Part shown: positions 17,671 to 25,725 of the stretch, one piece after another
Layout: each line of letters opens with the position of its first letter
Position numbering within the stretch: the first letter of the stretch is position 1
Assembly: GCF_023821985.2 (NCBI RefSeq)
Contig: NZ_CP098805.1
Location: 2,356,001 to 2,420,000, forward strand
Reading direction: 5' to 3'
DNA from: Dyadobacter chenhuakuii
GTDB lineage: Bacteria; Bacteroidota; Bacteroidia; Cytophagales; Spirosomataceae
Length of the DNA: 64,000 nucleotides
The notes under the pieces: model-generated
Told to the model about the DNA's origin: nothing
What the model saw: the letters and a program-made list of their open reading frames with translations, nothing else
Database searches by the model: none
Position numbers and translations under genes: made by a program

Positions 17671-17705
17671 CAAAGGTAGGAAATATTTCGTACGAAAAAA
17701 TATTT
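17671..17705 (-). promoter_or_regulatory. blaI promoter with overlapping palindromic operator candidate
   Basis: On the minus strand TACCTTTG (17678-17671) is an exact match to the Bacteroidota -7 box TAnnTTTG, 25 nt before the blaI ATG. Directly upstream lies the perfect 12-bp palindrome TTTCGTACGAAA (17686-17697), flanked by AAATATTT on both sides (17681-17688 and 17698-17705), in the spacer where a repressor would block sigma binding. This suggests BlaI autoregulation. Confidence 0.5.
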
Positions 17706-17734
17706 AGATAAATTTTTTCTTTAAAAATGAAAAA

Positions 17735-17762
17735 ACCGTCACGGAACGAATCCCGTGACGGT
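17735..17762 (-). terminator. Intrinsic terminator after the isomerase gene at 17784
   Basis: ACCGTCACGG (17735-17744) and CCGTGACGGT (17753-17762) form a perfect 10-bp stem with an 8-nt loop. Read on the minus strand it is followed by TTTTTCATTTTTAAAG. It ends the redoxin-isomerase unit and insulates blaI. Confidence 0.85.
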
Positions 17763-17783
17763 AAGACAAGTGGTCACTTTTTT

Positions 17784-18782
17784 TTAGGCGCCCAACGCTT
17801 TTCGGGCATACTCCACGCACTTAGCAGTTTCTTTCACTGCGTCGGAACCGGCCGGGATCTCATATTCCAGCTCGATCGTTGCGGGAAACTTATATTTCCT
17901 GGCGCGCATGAGTTCCAAAGCGGCCGTAATGGGTGTATCTCCTTGCCCCCAGACTACATTCGCACCGCCGTTTTCTTTGTTTTTCCGGTCTTTCACGTGC
18001 ATGCTTACAATGTGGTCATGTTTGGTTTCGATTAATGGAATCGGGTCGAAACCTGCGGCTACATAATGTCCCATATCAAAGTTCAGCGCATTGTATTTCG
18101 ATTGGCTCAATGCAGTGTCCCACCAGGTTGGCGTTTGCTGGGTATGACCGTGATAACCTACGTATACTTTGTTTTTTGCAGCAATGTCTCCCAATCTTTT
18201 TGTTTGCGCGGGATCGTTGGGCTGTTCAATCGTGGCCTGGTTTGCACCCAGTGCTTTGGCAGCGCGGAATGCATAATCCACTTCCTGATCCGTATTTTTT
18301 TCGCCCAGTGCCGATGGTTTGAATGCATAAATGCTCACACCGGCATCATTATACATCTTCCTGAGCTGAACAAATTTATCCATAGGGACCTTTGCGCGCC
18401 ACTCCGCCATTTTAACCAGATGCTCGGCCTGCGCCGCTTTCTGATCCTCGGTCAGCTCCGGACGTTTGCCTCCTGTCCAGGGCGGCATTTTAGGTCCTTC
18501 GGGTGCTCCGGCGAACAGCTCGCCTGTCGGCCCCATGAGCTCAATAGCGCTTACATTGGCTTCAACACAATATTTGAGAATATCTTCGGCGGTGCCCGGC
18601 ATACTGCGCCACGAGTAGGTAATCGCTCCCACCTGCACACCATTGAAAAGGGAATTAGGCTTGCCCAGGTTTTTGATATAAGCCGGAAAGCCAAAGCCTG
18701 TGCCTGGCAAAAGGCTTACGCCAGCAGTAACAAGCGCGGATGCGCTTAAAAACTGACGTCTTGAAATTTCGTGTTCTGCCAT
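17784..18782 (-). CDS. Tat-exported sugar phosphate isomerase/epimerase-like protein
   Basis: Second xylose-isomerase-like TIM barrel of the window, 332 residues. A twin-arginine signal (ISRRQFLSASALVTAGVSLL) is followed by GVQVGAITYSWRS, VSAIELMGPTGELFAG, VYVGYHGHTQQTP, NALNFDMGHYVAAGFD, HIVSMHVKDRKN and FPATIELEYEIP, which carry the expected metal-binding acidic and histidine residues. It is not closely alike in sequence to the isomerase at 14032. The two-domain redoxin ends 27 nt upstream, so they share a transcript ended by the hairpin at 17735. Probable role: isomerising an oxidised sugar in the periplasm. Confidence 0.88.
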   Translation of the reverse strand: MAEHEISRRQFLSASALVTAGVSLLPGTGFGFPAYIKNLGKPNSLFNGVQVGAITYSWRSMPGTAEDILKYCVEANVSAIELMGPTGELFAGAPEGPKMPPWTGGKRPELTEDQKAAQAEHLVKMAEWRAKVPMDKFVQLRKMYNDAGVSIYAFKPSALGEKNTDQEVDYAFRAAKALGANQATIEQPNDPAQTKRLGDIAAKNKVYVGYHGHTQQTPTWWDTALSQSKYNALNFDMGHYVAAGFDPIPLIETKHDHIVSMHVKDRKNKENGGANVVWGQGDTPITAALELMRARKYKFPATIELEYEIPAGSDAVKETAKCVEYARKALGA

Positions 18783-18809
18783 GATTAGTAAAGGTTAATG
18801 ATCAGGTTG

Positions 18810-19934
18810 TTAGTAATATCTGCCTACGTATTTATTTTCGACGACTATTTTTTTCATTTTATGTGGGTCAATAGGGCCCTGCTGTGCATAAACGATCTTT
18901 CCTCCCGGCTCCACCAGGATTGTGTAGGGCAATGCGCCCTGCCATTTAGGATCAATAGCTTCAATCATTTTATACTTATCTTCCATATTAAAAATATAAT
19001 TCTTATTGGAAGCAAATTTCCCTTGCAGGAACTTCAAGGCCTTTTCCTTCTTATCAGGATTATCGGCGCTGATGGATACAAATTCGAAGTCCCGACCACG
19101 ATACATATGGTGCATGCTCATAAAATCAGGAAATTCGGTGACGCAAGGGCCGCACCACGTAGCCCATACGTTAATCAGCCGCAGCTTATCCGATTTGTTA
19201 CTGATCAGCTCTTTTAATCCCACCTCATCAATGGCTTCGAGCGTTACAGGTTCCTTTGCCCAGCCAGCTTTTTCTTTTTGGACGCCATCTTCTTTCGAGA
19301 TCCATTTCATAGAGCACCCGAAGGTCTTGGTAGACGGCACAGGAACTGGTTTGTTGGCCAGCAATGCTTCAATCGCATTTTTTGCGTCCAGGTTTTTAGG
19401 CGTTCCCGTCGGCTTTTCAACGTCGTCGATGCGACCGTGATATTGCAGCTTTCTGGCCTTGTCAAAAATGAAAATATGCGGAGTCGCCACCGGACCATAT
19501 GCCAGTGCGGTTTTCTGATCGTCACCATCATACAGGTAAGGAAAGTTATAGGCCATATCCTTGGCACGCACCTTCATTTCGTCATATGTGTCGCTCAAAT
19601 CCGTGTAACCCAGCTCGTCCAGGCGGATTGCTTTGGGGTCGTTAGATGAAATGGCGATCAATGCAAGGCCTTTTGCTTTATAATCAGCCGTCAATTTTTT
19701 GATACGATCCTCGTAAGCCTGTGCGGTAGGGCAGTGATTACAGGTAAAAACAATGGCCAGAACCGGTGAAGCGGCGAAGCTTTTGAGGGAATATTTCTTA
19801 CCATCCACGCTCATCAGGTTAAAATCCGGTGCCGACGCGCCGATTTTTAAGGTCTCGGGTTGCTCTGCTTTGGTAAATTGAATGCTGGAAACGAGAACAA
19901 TAAGCGCAAGTAAAATCCTGTAATAAATCCGCAT
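18810..19934 (-). CDS. Secreted two-domain redoxin: AhpC/TSA-like plus TlpA-like thioredoxin
   Basis: Exported thiol-redox protein of 374 residues: signal peptide (about 1-23), a first redoxin domain (about 28-190) with the unusual pair FTCNHCP (Cys65, Cys68), then a TlpA-like domain (about 225-374) with WATWCGPC (Cys261, Cys264) and the cis-Pro loop GALPYTILV. Single-domain FxCNHCP redoxins are common in Planctomycetes and Bacteroidota next to dehydrogenase-cytochrome proteins. Fusion to a TlpA domain would allow internal electron relay. It follows the 1280-residue haem protein after 78 nt and precedes the isomerase, which suggests a role in its maturation (haem attachment or disulfides). 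That link is inference. Confidence 0.88.
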   Translation of the reverse strand: MRIYYRILLALIVLVSSIQFTKAEQPETLKIGASAPDFNLMSVDGKKYSLKSFAASPVLAIVFTCNHCPTAQAYEDRIKKLTADYKAKGLALIAISSNDPKAIRLDELGYTDLSDTYDEMKVRAKDMAYNFPYLYDGDDQKTALAYGPVATPHIFIFDKARKLQYHGRIDDVEKPTGTPKNLDAKNAIEALLANKPVPVPSTKTFGCSMKWISKEDGVQKEKAGWAKEPVTLEAIDEVGLKELISNKSDKLRLINVWATWCGPCVTEFPDFMSMHHMYRGRDFEFVSISADNPDKKEKALKFLQGKFASNKNYIFNMEDKYKMIEAIDPKWQGALPYTILVEPGGKIVYAQQGPIDPHKMKKIVVENKYVGRYY

Positions 19935-19970
19935 AACGATCTCCTGTTTGGTTTGAGTTTTAATTTAAAT

Positions 19971-19978
19971 CAAAAGTA
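19971..19978 (-). promoter_or_regulatory. Candidate -7 box TACTTTTG for the redoxin-isomerase unit
   Basis: Exact TAnnTTTG on the minus strand, 37 nt before the redoxin ATG in the 78-nt gap after the dehydrogenase fusion. No good TTG is seen at the -33 distance, so this is tentative. Confidence 0.35.
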
Positions 19979-20012
19979 GATCTATTACAATAAATTACTG
20001 GTATCGTGCCAT

Positions 20013-23000
20013 TTATTTGGGTAGTTCAACCTGCGCTGTGGTTCTCAGATAAGCCACCAGCTCAGTCACTTCCTTATCCGACAATGCTTCCAGAAGCCCC
20101 GACGGCATCATGGAAACCGGCGTCACCTCGCGCGTCTGAATGTCTGATTTATTGATAGCGACCGCATCCTGCCCAACAATGCGCAACGTCAGTTGCCGCT
20201 CCGTTTCCTTGGCAATGTTGCCCACATAAGTGCGGCCATCACGCGTGGTGACTACAACCATTTTATAATCGTCCTGAATTTCTCCACTCGGATCGAGAAT
20301 GTTACCGAGCAAATAATCGAGGTTCGCACGGTTTGAACCTGTAAGTTCAGGGCCGATAATGCCGCCTTCGCCGTAAAGCTTATGACACGGCGCACAAGTT
20401 CTCTGGAAAATCATGCGTCCCTGGTTGCGACTGGCCTCGGAAACATTCTTGTCTGTAAGTAGCCCCTTATACTTTTTATAGGCCTTTTCATCAAAAGCCA
20501 CATGGTCGATCGGCCCCCAGACTTCCACAAAACCGCTTCCTACCACCCTTCTGAGCTGCCGCGCAACGTAAGTGGGAATGTCTTTTTTAGGAATCACATT
20601 TTTAGAAATAGCCTGAGTGAGTAACCAGCCTGATTTTGGCCGGGATGCCAATGTCTGAATGACCTCGGCTTTTTCGGCAGCATTGAATTTGTGATATTGC
20701 TCAATCAGCAGTTTGCCCAATGGTTCGCTGTCGTACCCGGCCATAGCACGGATCGCATCAAGCTTCAAGTCCTTATTATTGAGTAAATTAGACAGCTCCG
20801 CGACTAATTCAGGTCTTTGCCGGGTTGCCAGTGCCTGTAATGCTTTGCGGCGCTGGTCTGCGGGTACATTCGCATTTTTAAGTGTTGTCAAAAAGCCTTT
20901 TGCCGCTTCCGTATCGCCGAAATGCTGGGATATTTCTACTGCCAGCGATGCAGCAGGGCCGCTCGATTGTTTTAAGCTGGCTAAAACAGCTTTCCAGTTT
21001 GCAGGAGTCTTAATGTCCGTGCGGCCTTCCAGTCCGTCACGCATTCCTTCCATCATAACAACATGGTTCGCAGGCATTTTGCCAATCGCCGTCACCACCG
21101 TTTCCACAGCATCCGCATCCACCGCCCGACGCGCAATGTATTGCGTCACCATGGGAATTTTGCTTTTTCCGGCCATTTCCAGCGCTTTCGCAGGATTGTT
21201 TTTAACCAAAGGCTCAATGCCATACCAGATCATTTTCGGAAGATTATGATCTTCGACGTCAGCTAAATGGGCGATCAGATTTTCTGCAATTCCCCACCGC
21301 TGCGCGGGATCCATGCGTTGCAATGCGGACGCAAGATAAAGTCTCACAACAGGAGACGGATCTTCTTTTGAAAGCTTTACAAATCTGGCAACCGCTTCAT
21401 GCGATGGCTTGCTGTTTTCCGTTAAAAATTGAATGGCCCACGCACGAACATAGTTGTCTTTATCGTCCAATGCCTTCATCAATTGATCAGCATTCAGCGC
21501 ATTTGTTACCTGCAAAGCCCACATGGCGCGCAGTCTGTAATCTGCATTATTATCTTTTGCATAAATGTTTGCCATTTTTTCAAGCGCATCCTTGGACAGC
21601 TTGCCTTTCACAGCCCTGTTTTGCAAAATGATCCTGGCGCGGCGTGCGTGCCATTCGCTTTTGCTGGTTTGCAAATCGGCCAGTTGCATATCAGACATTT
21701 TGCCAAGATCATCATAGCGACCTTTCCAGTTTTCCGCGTTGGAAACTTTTGGCATAATCCTGAAAATCCGGCCTGTTTCCGAGTTCAAAACATCCGATCC
21801 GCAGATGTCGGCATCGTGCCAGTCGAGGACATACATGCCACCTTCCGGCCCTATTTCCATGCTGAAACCAACCCATTGCGCATTGTTGGCCATCATAAAA
21901 TCATCGCCGTGCTTTCCGCTGAAACCCGAGCCCTTTGGCGTTAGAATGTCGGATAAGATGCCGTGCTCATGAATGTTGGCCATGAAAATTTTGCCGCGTT
22001 CGGATTCCGGGAAAGCATCGGACAAGTAAACCCGTGCGCCGCCATGCGCAGAGCGGTGCGTGTGATCGGCTATGGTTTTGATATCATTATAAACATAAGG
22101 GTTGAAATGCTGGCCGCCCTGCCGGTGGTAAATGCCGCCCGGGATCACGTGCCATAAATGCGGGATCACGCAAGCCGTCATCAGCAACTGGCCTTTTGCA
22201 TCATAATCTATTCCCCACGGATTGCTGAAACCATGCGCTACAACCTCAAAAATGGCTTTCGTAGGATGGTAACGCCACACACCGCCATTGATATCGACGC
22301 CATCTTCGACCTCAAAATTCTCCGGAAACGGGTCCTTATGCTTGTAAAGCTTGCCTTTATCCTTAGGCTTGCCCACTTTGGAAGGCGTGGCAAAACCCTG
22401 CAAACCATATAGCCAGCCATCGGGCCCCCAGTGAAAACTGTTCAATGTTTCGTGCCGGTCGCGGATGCCCCAGCCTGTCAGACGCACTTCAATGTTGTCC
22501 ATATCGGCTTTGTCATCACCATTTTTATCCGGGACAAAAAGCAGGTTCGGCGGAGCGCCTACAAAAACGCCGTCAAAACCTACTGCAATGGCGGACGGGA
22601 AGGCAATGCCTTCCATGAAAACCTTCCGGCTGTCGGCAACGCCATCGCCGTTTGTATCTTCCAGTATCAAAATCCGGCTGTCGCCTGCATTTGAAAAACC
22701 TTTTCCCCTCGACTCATAATCCTTGTTTTCCGCAATCCACATTCGTCCCTTATCATCCCAGCAAAATGCCATCGGCTGCGTCATCATGGGTTCCGAAGCA
22801 TAAGCATTCACCAGAAAACCATCCTTGATCGTCATAGCAGCAACTGCCTCCTGCGCACTCAGAAATTTGGCCTCCCTACCCTCTTTTTGTGCAATCGCCC
22901 ACAACGCAGCGGTGTTATAAGTGCCATTGTTGCCGATGAATTCGCCAAATGTTTTATTTAATTCAACATCATTCAGCTCGCCGGTGTAAATGACGAGTTC

Positions 23001-23855
23001 ATGCTTAATCGTCTCCGTTTCTCCTTTTTTAATGTGCCAATCGGCTTTTCTTGCTCTCGCCGGACCAGCGCCCAGTTGCTGGTCTACGCGCCAGGTCTGG
23101 GGATAACCTTTATTTTCGGGATGATCCAGAATCGCAATGTGAGCGAGGTTATCGCGGCCCGTCACCTGCATGCCGATATCCACCCACATGGCGGCCTGGC
23201 CTTCTGCTTTTTCATTTTTTTGACGCGCAGCATTGATCACCTCGCCCTTAATGCCTTCCTTCCAGGGCATTCTCACGAACAAGCCGCCGTAATCATATTT
23301 TCCAATGGTCACATCCGTTTGTGCCTCACCATTCCATTCGAGATCGAGCAGATATTTGCCATCTTTGAAACGCATGGACCAGTTCTGAGTTTCAGTCAAA
23401 ACGGCCTTCCCCGTTGAATCAAGCAGATTATAGACTGTTTGCCATTTAACTTCGGTTCCTTTTGCTTCAACCACTTTTGCCGAAACCCTTTTCCAGTAAT
23501 CGCCGTCGGGATGGTGAAAATAATCGCGCCCGTTCACGCGCGTGTAACCCCAGTAAATGCCGGTTTGGTGCTTGTGATGACCCGGGCTATATTCGGTAAG
23601 CACGCCTTTTCCGTCCGGCGCAACAATCGGGTGCAGGTAAGGGCGGAAATTTGCTTTCGCATTCTGGACTAAAATCGGCTTTTTATCTGTTCCATTAAAT
23701 ATACTGATGGTCTCTTCCGCTTCGTTTTGAACGGCAGAAAGGGAATTTTCCACAACCACATTTTTTTTGATTTCCTTGGCGGGATTTTTTAAATTATATC
23801 CGAAATTGAGCAACAGGAAAATGAGGAAAAGCGGGGCTGACCTTATGATTTGCAT
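20013..23855 (-). CDS. Giant secreted fusion: DUF6807 (PmoA-like), PVC-type dehydrogenase, HEAT repeats, cytochrome c
   Basis: A 1280-residue exported protein. The ATG at 23855 starts a clear signal/anchor (MQIIRSAPLFLIFLLLNFGY); an upstream extension to 24038 would overlap the divergent gene and lacks a signal. Domains in order: DUF6807 (about 55-315; GVLTEYSPGHHKHQTGIYWG, YFHHPDG, DYGGLFVRMPW), a PVC-type membrane-bound dehydrogenase/sorbosone-dehydrogenase-like propeller (about 355-760; MAFCWDDKGRMWIAENKDY, ILEDTNGDGVAD, GGVWRYHPTKAIFEVVAHGF, MYVLDWHDADICG), alpha-helical HEAT-like repeats (about 790-1080), and a haem-binding domain (about 1130-1280) with CAPCH (Cys1154, Cys1157, His1158) and IGPELTGSN. 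It probably oxidises a carbohydrate and passes electrons to the haem. Family parts are known; fusion of DUF6807 in front is unusual. Confidence 0.88.
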   Translation of the reverse strand: MQIIRSAPLFLIFLLLNFGYNLKNPAKEIKKNVVVENSLSAVQNEAEETISIFNGTDKKPILVQNAKANFRPYLHPIVAPDGKGVLTEYSPGHHKHQTGIYWGYTRVNGRDYFHHPDGDYWKRVSAKVVEAKGTEVKWQTVYNLLDSTGKAVLTETQNWSMRFKDGKYLLDLEWNGEAQTDVTIGKYDYGGLFVRMPWKEGIKGEVINAARQKNEKAEGQAAMWVDIGMQVTGRDNLAHIAILDHPENKGYPQTWRVDQQLGAGPARARKADWHIKKGETETIKHELVIYTGELNDVELNKTFGEFIGNNGTYNTAALWAIAQKEGREAKFLSAQEAVAAMTIKDGFLVNAYASEPMMTQPMAFCWDDKGRMWIAENKDYESRGKGFSNAGDSRILILEDTNGDGVADSRKVFMEGIAFPSAIAVGFDGVFVGAPPNLLFVPDKNGDDKADMDNIEVRLTGWGIRDRHETLNSFHWGPDGWLYGLQGFATPSKVGKPKDKGKLYKHKDPFPENFEVEDGVDINGGVWRYHPTKAIFEVVAHGFSNPWGIDYDAKGQLLMTACVIPHLWHVIPGGIYHRQGGQHFNPYVYNDIKTIADHTHRSAHGGARVYLSDAFPESERGKIFMANIHEHGILSDILTPKGSGFSGKHGDDFMMANNAQWVGFSMEIGPEGGMYVLDWHDADICGSDVLNSETGRIFRIMPKVSNAENWKGRYDDLGKMSDMQLADLQTSKSEWHARRARIILQNRAVKGKLSKDALEKMANIYAKDNNADYRLRAMWALQVTNALNADQLMKALDDKDNYVRAWAIQFLTENSKPSHEAVARFVKLSKEDPSPVVRLYLASALQRMDPAQRWGIAENLIAHLADVEDHNLPKMIWYGIEPLVKNNPAKALEMAGKSKIPMVTQYIARRAVDADAVETVVTAIGKMPANHVVMMEGMRDGLEGRTDIKTPANWKAVLASLKQSSGPAASLAVEISQHFGDTEAAKGFLTTLKNANVPADQRRKALQALATRQRPELVAELSNLLNNKDLKLDAIRAMAGYDSEPLGKLLIEQYHKFNAAEKAEVIQTLASRPKSGWLLTQAISKNVIPKKDIPTYVARQLRRVVGSGFVEVWGPIDHVAFDEKAYKKYKGLLTDKNVSEASRNQGRMIFQRTCAPCHKLYGEGGIIGPELTGSNRANLDYLLGNILDPSGEIQDDYKMVVVTTRDGRTYVGNIAKETERQLTLRIVGQDAVAINKSDIQTREVTPVSMMPSGLLEALSDKEVTELVAYLRTTAQVELPK

Positions 23856-23981
23856 AGGTGTTACAATCAGGTAATAGTTGGTGAAAGGGCTTGGAATGAC
23901 AGGAATAAGCACAAAATCTTCTGGAAATACTCTTAAACCTTTCGGGAAGACTACATTTAAAAACTTAGGTTTCGATCTGTC

Positions 23982-24887
23982 ATGGCGTTGATCAAAATGA
24001 TATGGCTGCTTATACTGATTACCATGATGGACTTTCATGGGATCATTTACCGTGGCGTGAAGCAGAAAAAAGATGCAAGTTACCAGGGCCGGATCACCAA
24101 CATTAACCCCTTGATTTTGAACAAGGGAAAGCTGGCTGGAAGCTGGCGGTTCGCTAAATTCAGAGGCAGTTCGGCCGTCCCGAATAAGGATCGCAGCCTG
24201 CTGAAAGTCACAGGCAGCATGGATCAGGTTTTAATGTCCTTTTTCCCCGACAGCACTTTCACCCGCGTTTACCAAGATGGCAAATACGATTTCGGCCAAT
24301 ATTCCTATGACGAAAATGATCAGTCGCTTTTATTGACGGCCAATCGTAAAACAGAGGAATTGAAAGTCATTATACAAACGTCACCCTCCGGAAAGCAGCG
24401 ACTTCTGGTAGAATTTATGCCGGGAAACAGTCTGCCGCTGGCCCAGTATGGCGAGCCGATAGATAAATATATGGAGGACCCTTTTTCGGTTCAGAACAAT
24501 GCCTGGCGCATTAAACCGGACGCGCCTGAAACGAAGGATGAAATTTATAACCGGCTGATCAATTACATCGGCCACAATGCATCCATATTAAGGGCTGCTT
24601 ACACCCGGGAGCAGGATTACATTTCTTGGGAATTCTCAAAAGGCATCATTAAGGTCTATAATGTAGGCATCGGCATTGTGCCCAAAAACGAAGTGCCTGA
24701 GGCGTGGATCGATAGTTTTCATTCGCGCGAGGATGCGATGGAATGCTATGCGTTATTTGAAAATTACCTCCGCAATGCAAAGCATACCAAGCATAATTCG
24801 GGCAACTGGGTCAAAGACGATTACCAGATCCTGGCCGACATCCGTGAAGGCTTGCTCAGATGGCAAAAAACCGGCGTCCGTGAATAG
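23982..24887 (+). CDS. Hypothetical protein with N-terminal hydrophobic signal or anchor
   Basis: I do not recognise this 301-residue protein. It begins with a hydrophobic stretch (about residues 3-25, ALIKMIWLLILITMMDFHGI) and then a region that looks like a small beta-barrel or lipocalin-like fold (GKLAGSWRFAKFRGS, DSTFTRVYQDGKYDFGQYSY, SLLLTANRKTEELKVIIQ; about 40-150). The C-terminal half (about 165-300) is more helical and rich in Trp, Tyr and Asn. It is divergent from the dehydrogenase fusion, 126 bp apart, and is followed by a strong bidirectional terminator. No function is proposed. Confidence 0.75.
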   Translation: MALIKMIWLLILITMMDFHGIIYRGVKQKKDASYQGRITNINPLILNKGKLAGSWRFAKFRGSSAVPNKDRSLLKVTGSMDQVLMSFFPDSTFTRVYQDGKYDFGQYSYDENDQSLLLTANRKTEELKVIIQTSPSGKQRLLVEFMPGNSLPLAQYGEPIDKYMEDPFSVQNNAWRIKPDAPETKDEIYNRLINYIGHNASILRAAYTREQDYISWEFSKGIIKVYNVGIGIVPKNEVPEAWIDSFHSREDAMECYALFENYLRNAKHTKHNSGNWVKDDYQILADIREGLLRWQKTGVRE

Positions 24888-24901
24888 TTTAGGGCACAAA
24901 A

Positions 24902-24928
24902 AAAGAGGGAGAAATAATCCCCCTCTTT
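24902..24928. terminator. Bidirectional intrinsic terminator
   Basis: AAAGAGGG (24902-24909) and CCCTCTTT (24921-24928) form an 8-bp stem, preceded by an A-run and followed by TTT on both strands. It lies between the convergent genes ending at 24887 and 24975. Confidence 0.85.
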
Positions 24929-24974
24929 AACTTTCATTCTCCATAAAGCCTTCTCAAATTAAGGCTGATTTCAA

Positions 24975-25232
24975 TTACTTCGTAGCGCTTTTCAATTGTA
25001 GGCCTACGATAGCTGCTTTTTGTGATGCACTGTGATTGTTGGTGTCAATCGAATTTTTTGCTTTCTGTGGTGCCGGACTTTCCAAAACGGGAAGTGAAGC
25101 TGGAAGTGCTTTGCTTAGTCCGGAAACTTTTACTTTTTCTTCAACTGTATATGCAGTGGTATTAGCGTTAGCGTAAGTTACGAAAGTCAAGGCCATCAAG
25201 GCTGCTGCGAAAATATTTTTTGTATTTTTCAT
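24975..25232 (-). CDS. Small secreted protein of unknown function
   Basis: An 85-residue protein with a clear signal peptide (MKNTKNIFAAALMALTFVTYANA) and a short mature part of about 60 residues rich in Lys, Ala and Ser (VEEKVKVSGLSKALPASLPV, KNSIDTNNHSASQKAAIVGL). No cysteines are left in the mature region and no domain is recognised. A consensus Bacteroidota promoter sits 50 nt upstream and a terminator downstream, so it is a stand-alone transcribed gene rather than a chance ORF. Confidence 0.72.
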   Translation of the reverse strand: MKNTKNIFAAALMALTFVTYANANTTAYTVEEKVKVSGLSKALPASLPVLESPAPQKAKNSIDTNNHSASQKAAIVGLQLKSATK

Positions 25233-25281
25233 TGTTAATAGTGTTTACGTTTTTGTTCTGTTTTTGTCTCTAATTCTTGTA

Positions 25282-25310
25282 CAAATATACTACAATTATC
25301 TGAATACAAA
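25282..25310 (-). promoter_or_regulatory. Consensus Bacteroidota promoter of the small secreted protein gene
   Basis: On the minus strand TTTG (25310-25307), a 17-nt spacer and TATATTTG (25289-25282) match the TTG-N17..23-TAnnTTTG consensus. Predicted transcription start is about 25275, giving a leader of about 40 nt before the ATG at 25232. Confidence 0.6.
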
Positions 25311-25725
25311 CGTTCAAGCAAACAATGTGCTTTATGACATTCGGTGTTAATGATCATAAATTGGAGTGTAAGATCAGCTTATATTGATTCAGAAAATATC
25401 ATTATTTAAAGATTGCAAATTGAATAGTAACCTAAAATCTATTTTTTTGACTTTACTTAATTCTGTTTGGCTATGCCAATGATCAATCTTAGAACAATCC
25501 AATTAAAAAGGATAGGATACAATTTGGCAAAGTGATCTTAAATCAGAATAAAATTCGGAGTGTACTTTATCAATAGCCATTTTTGCCAATTTTTCGACCC
25601 AAAAAACTCGTGTTGCCAAAAAATATTTTGAAAATAATTTTAAATATTTTTCCCTGATTGATTATTCGGTCAGTTTTTCGGGTGTTTTTATAAACTTTGC
25701 GGCTCAATCGAGTAAGTTTGCAGCT
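25311..25725. other. AT-rich gene-free stretch upstream of topB
   Basis: About 415 bp with many A/T runs and stops in all frames. It must contain the topB promoter. TAAGTTTG at 25713-25720 fits the -7 box but ends only 5 nt before the ATG, which would make the mRNA nearly leaderless, so I do not call it. No RNA gene is recognised. Confidence 0.5.

Noticed and set aside
23855..24038. Longer start for the dehydrogenase fusion at 24038
   Set aside because: Would overlap the divergent gene at 23982 and place 61 non-signal residues before a clear signal peptide.
25713..25720. TAAGTTTG as topB -7 box
   Set aside because: Exact match, but it ends 5 nt before the ATG and lacks a -33 TTG at proper distance.
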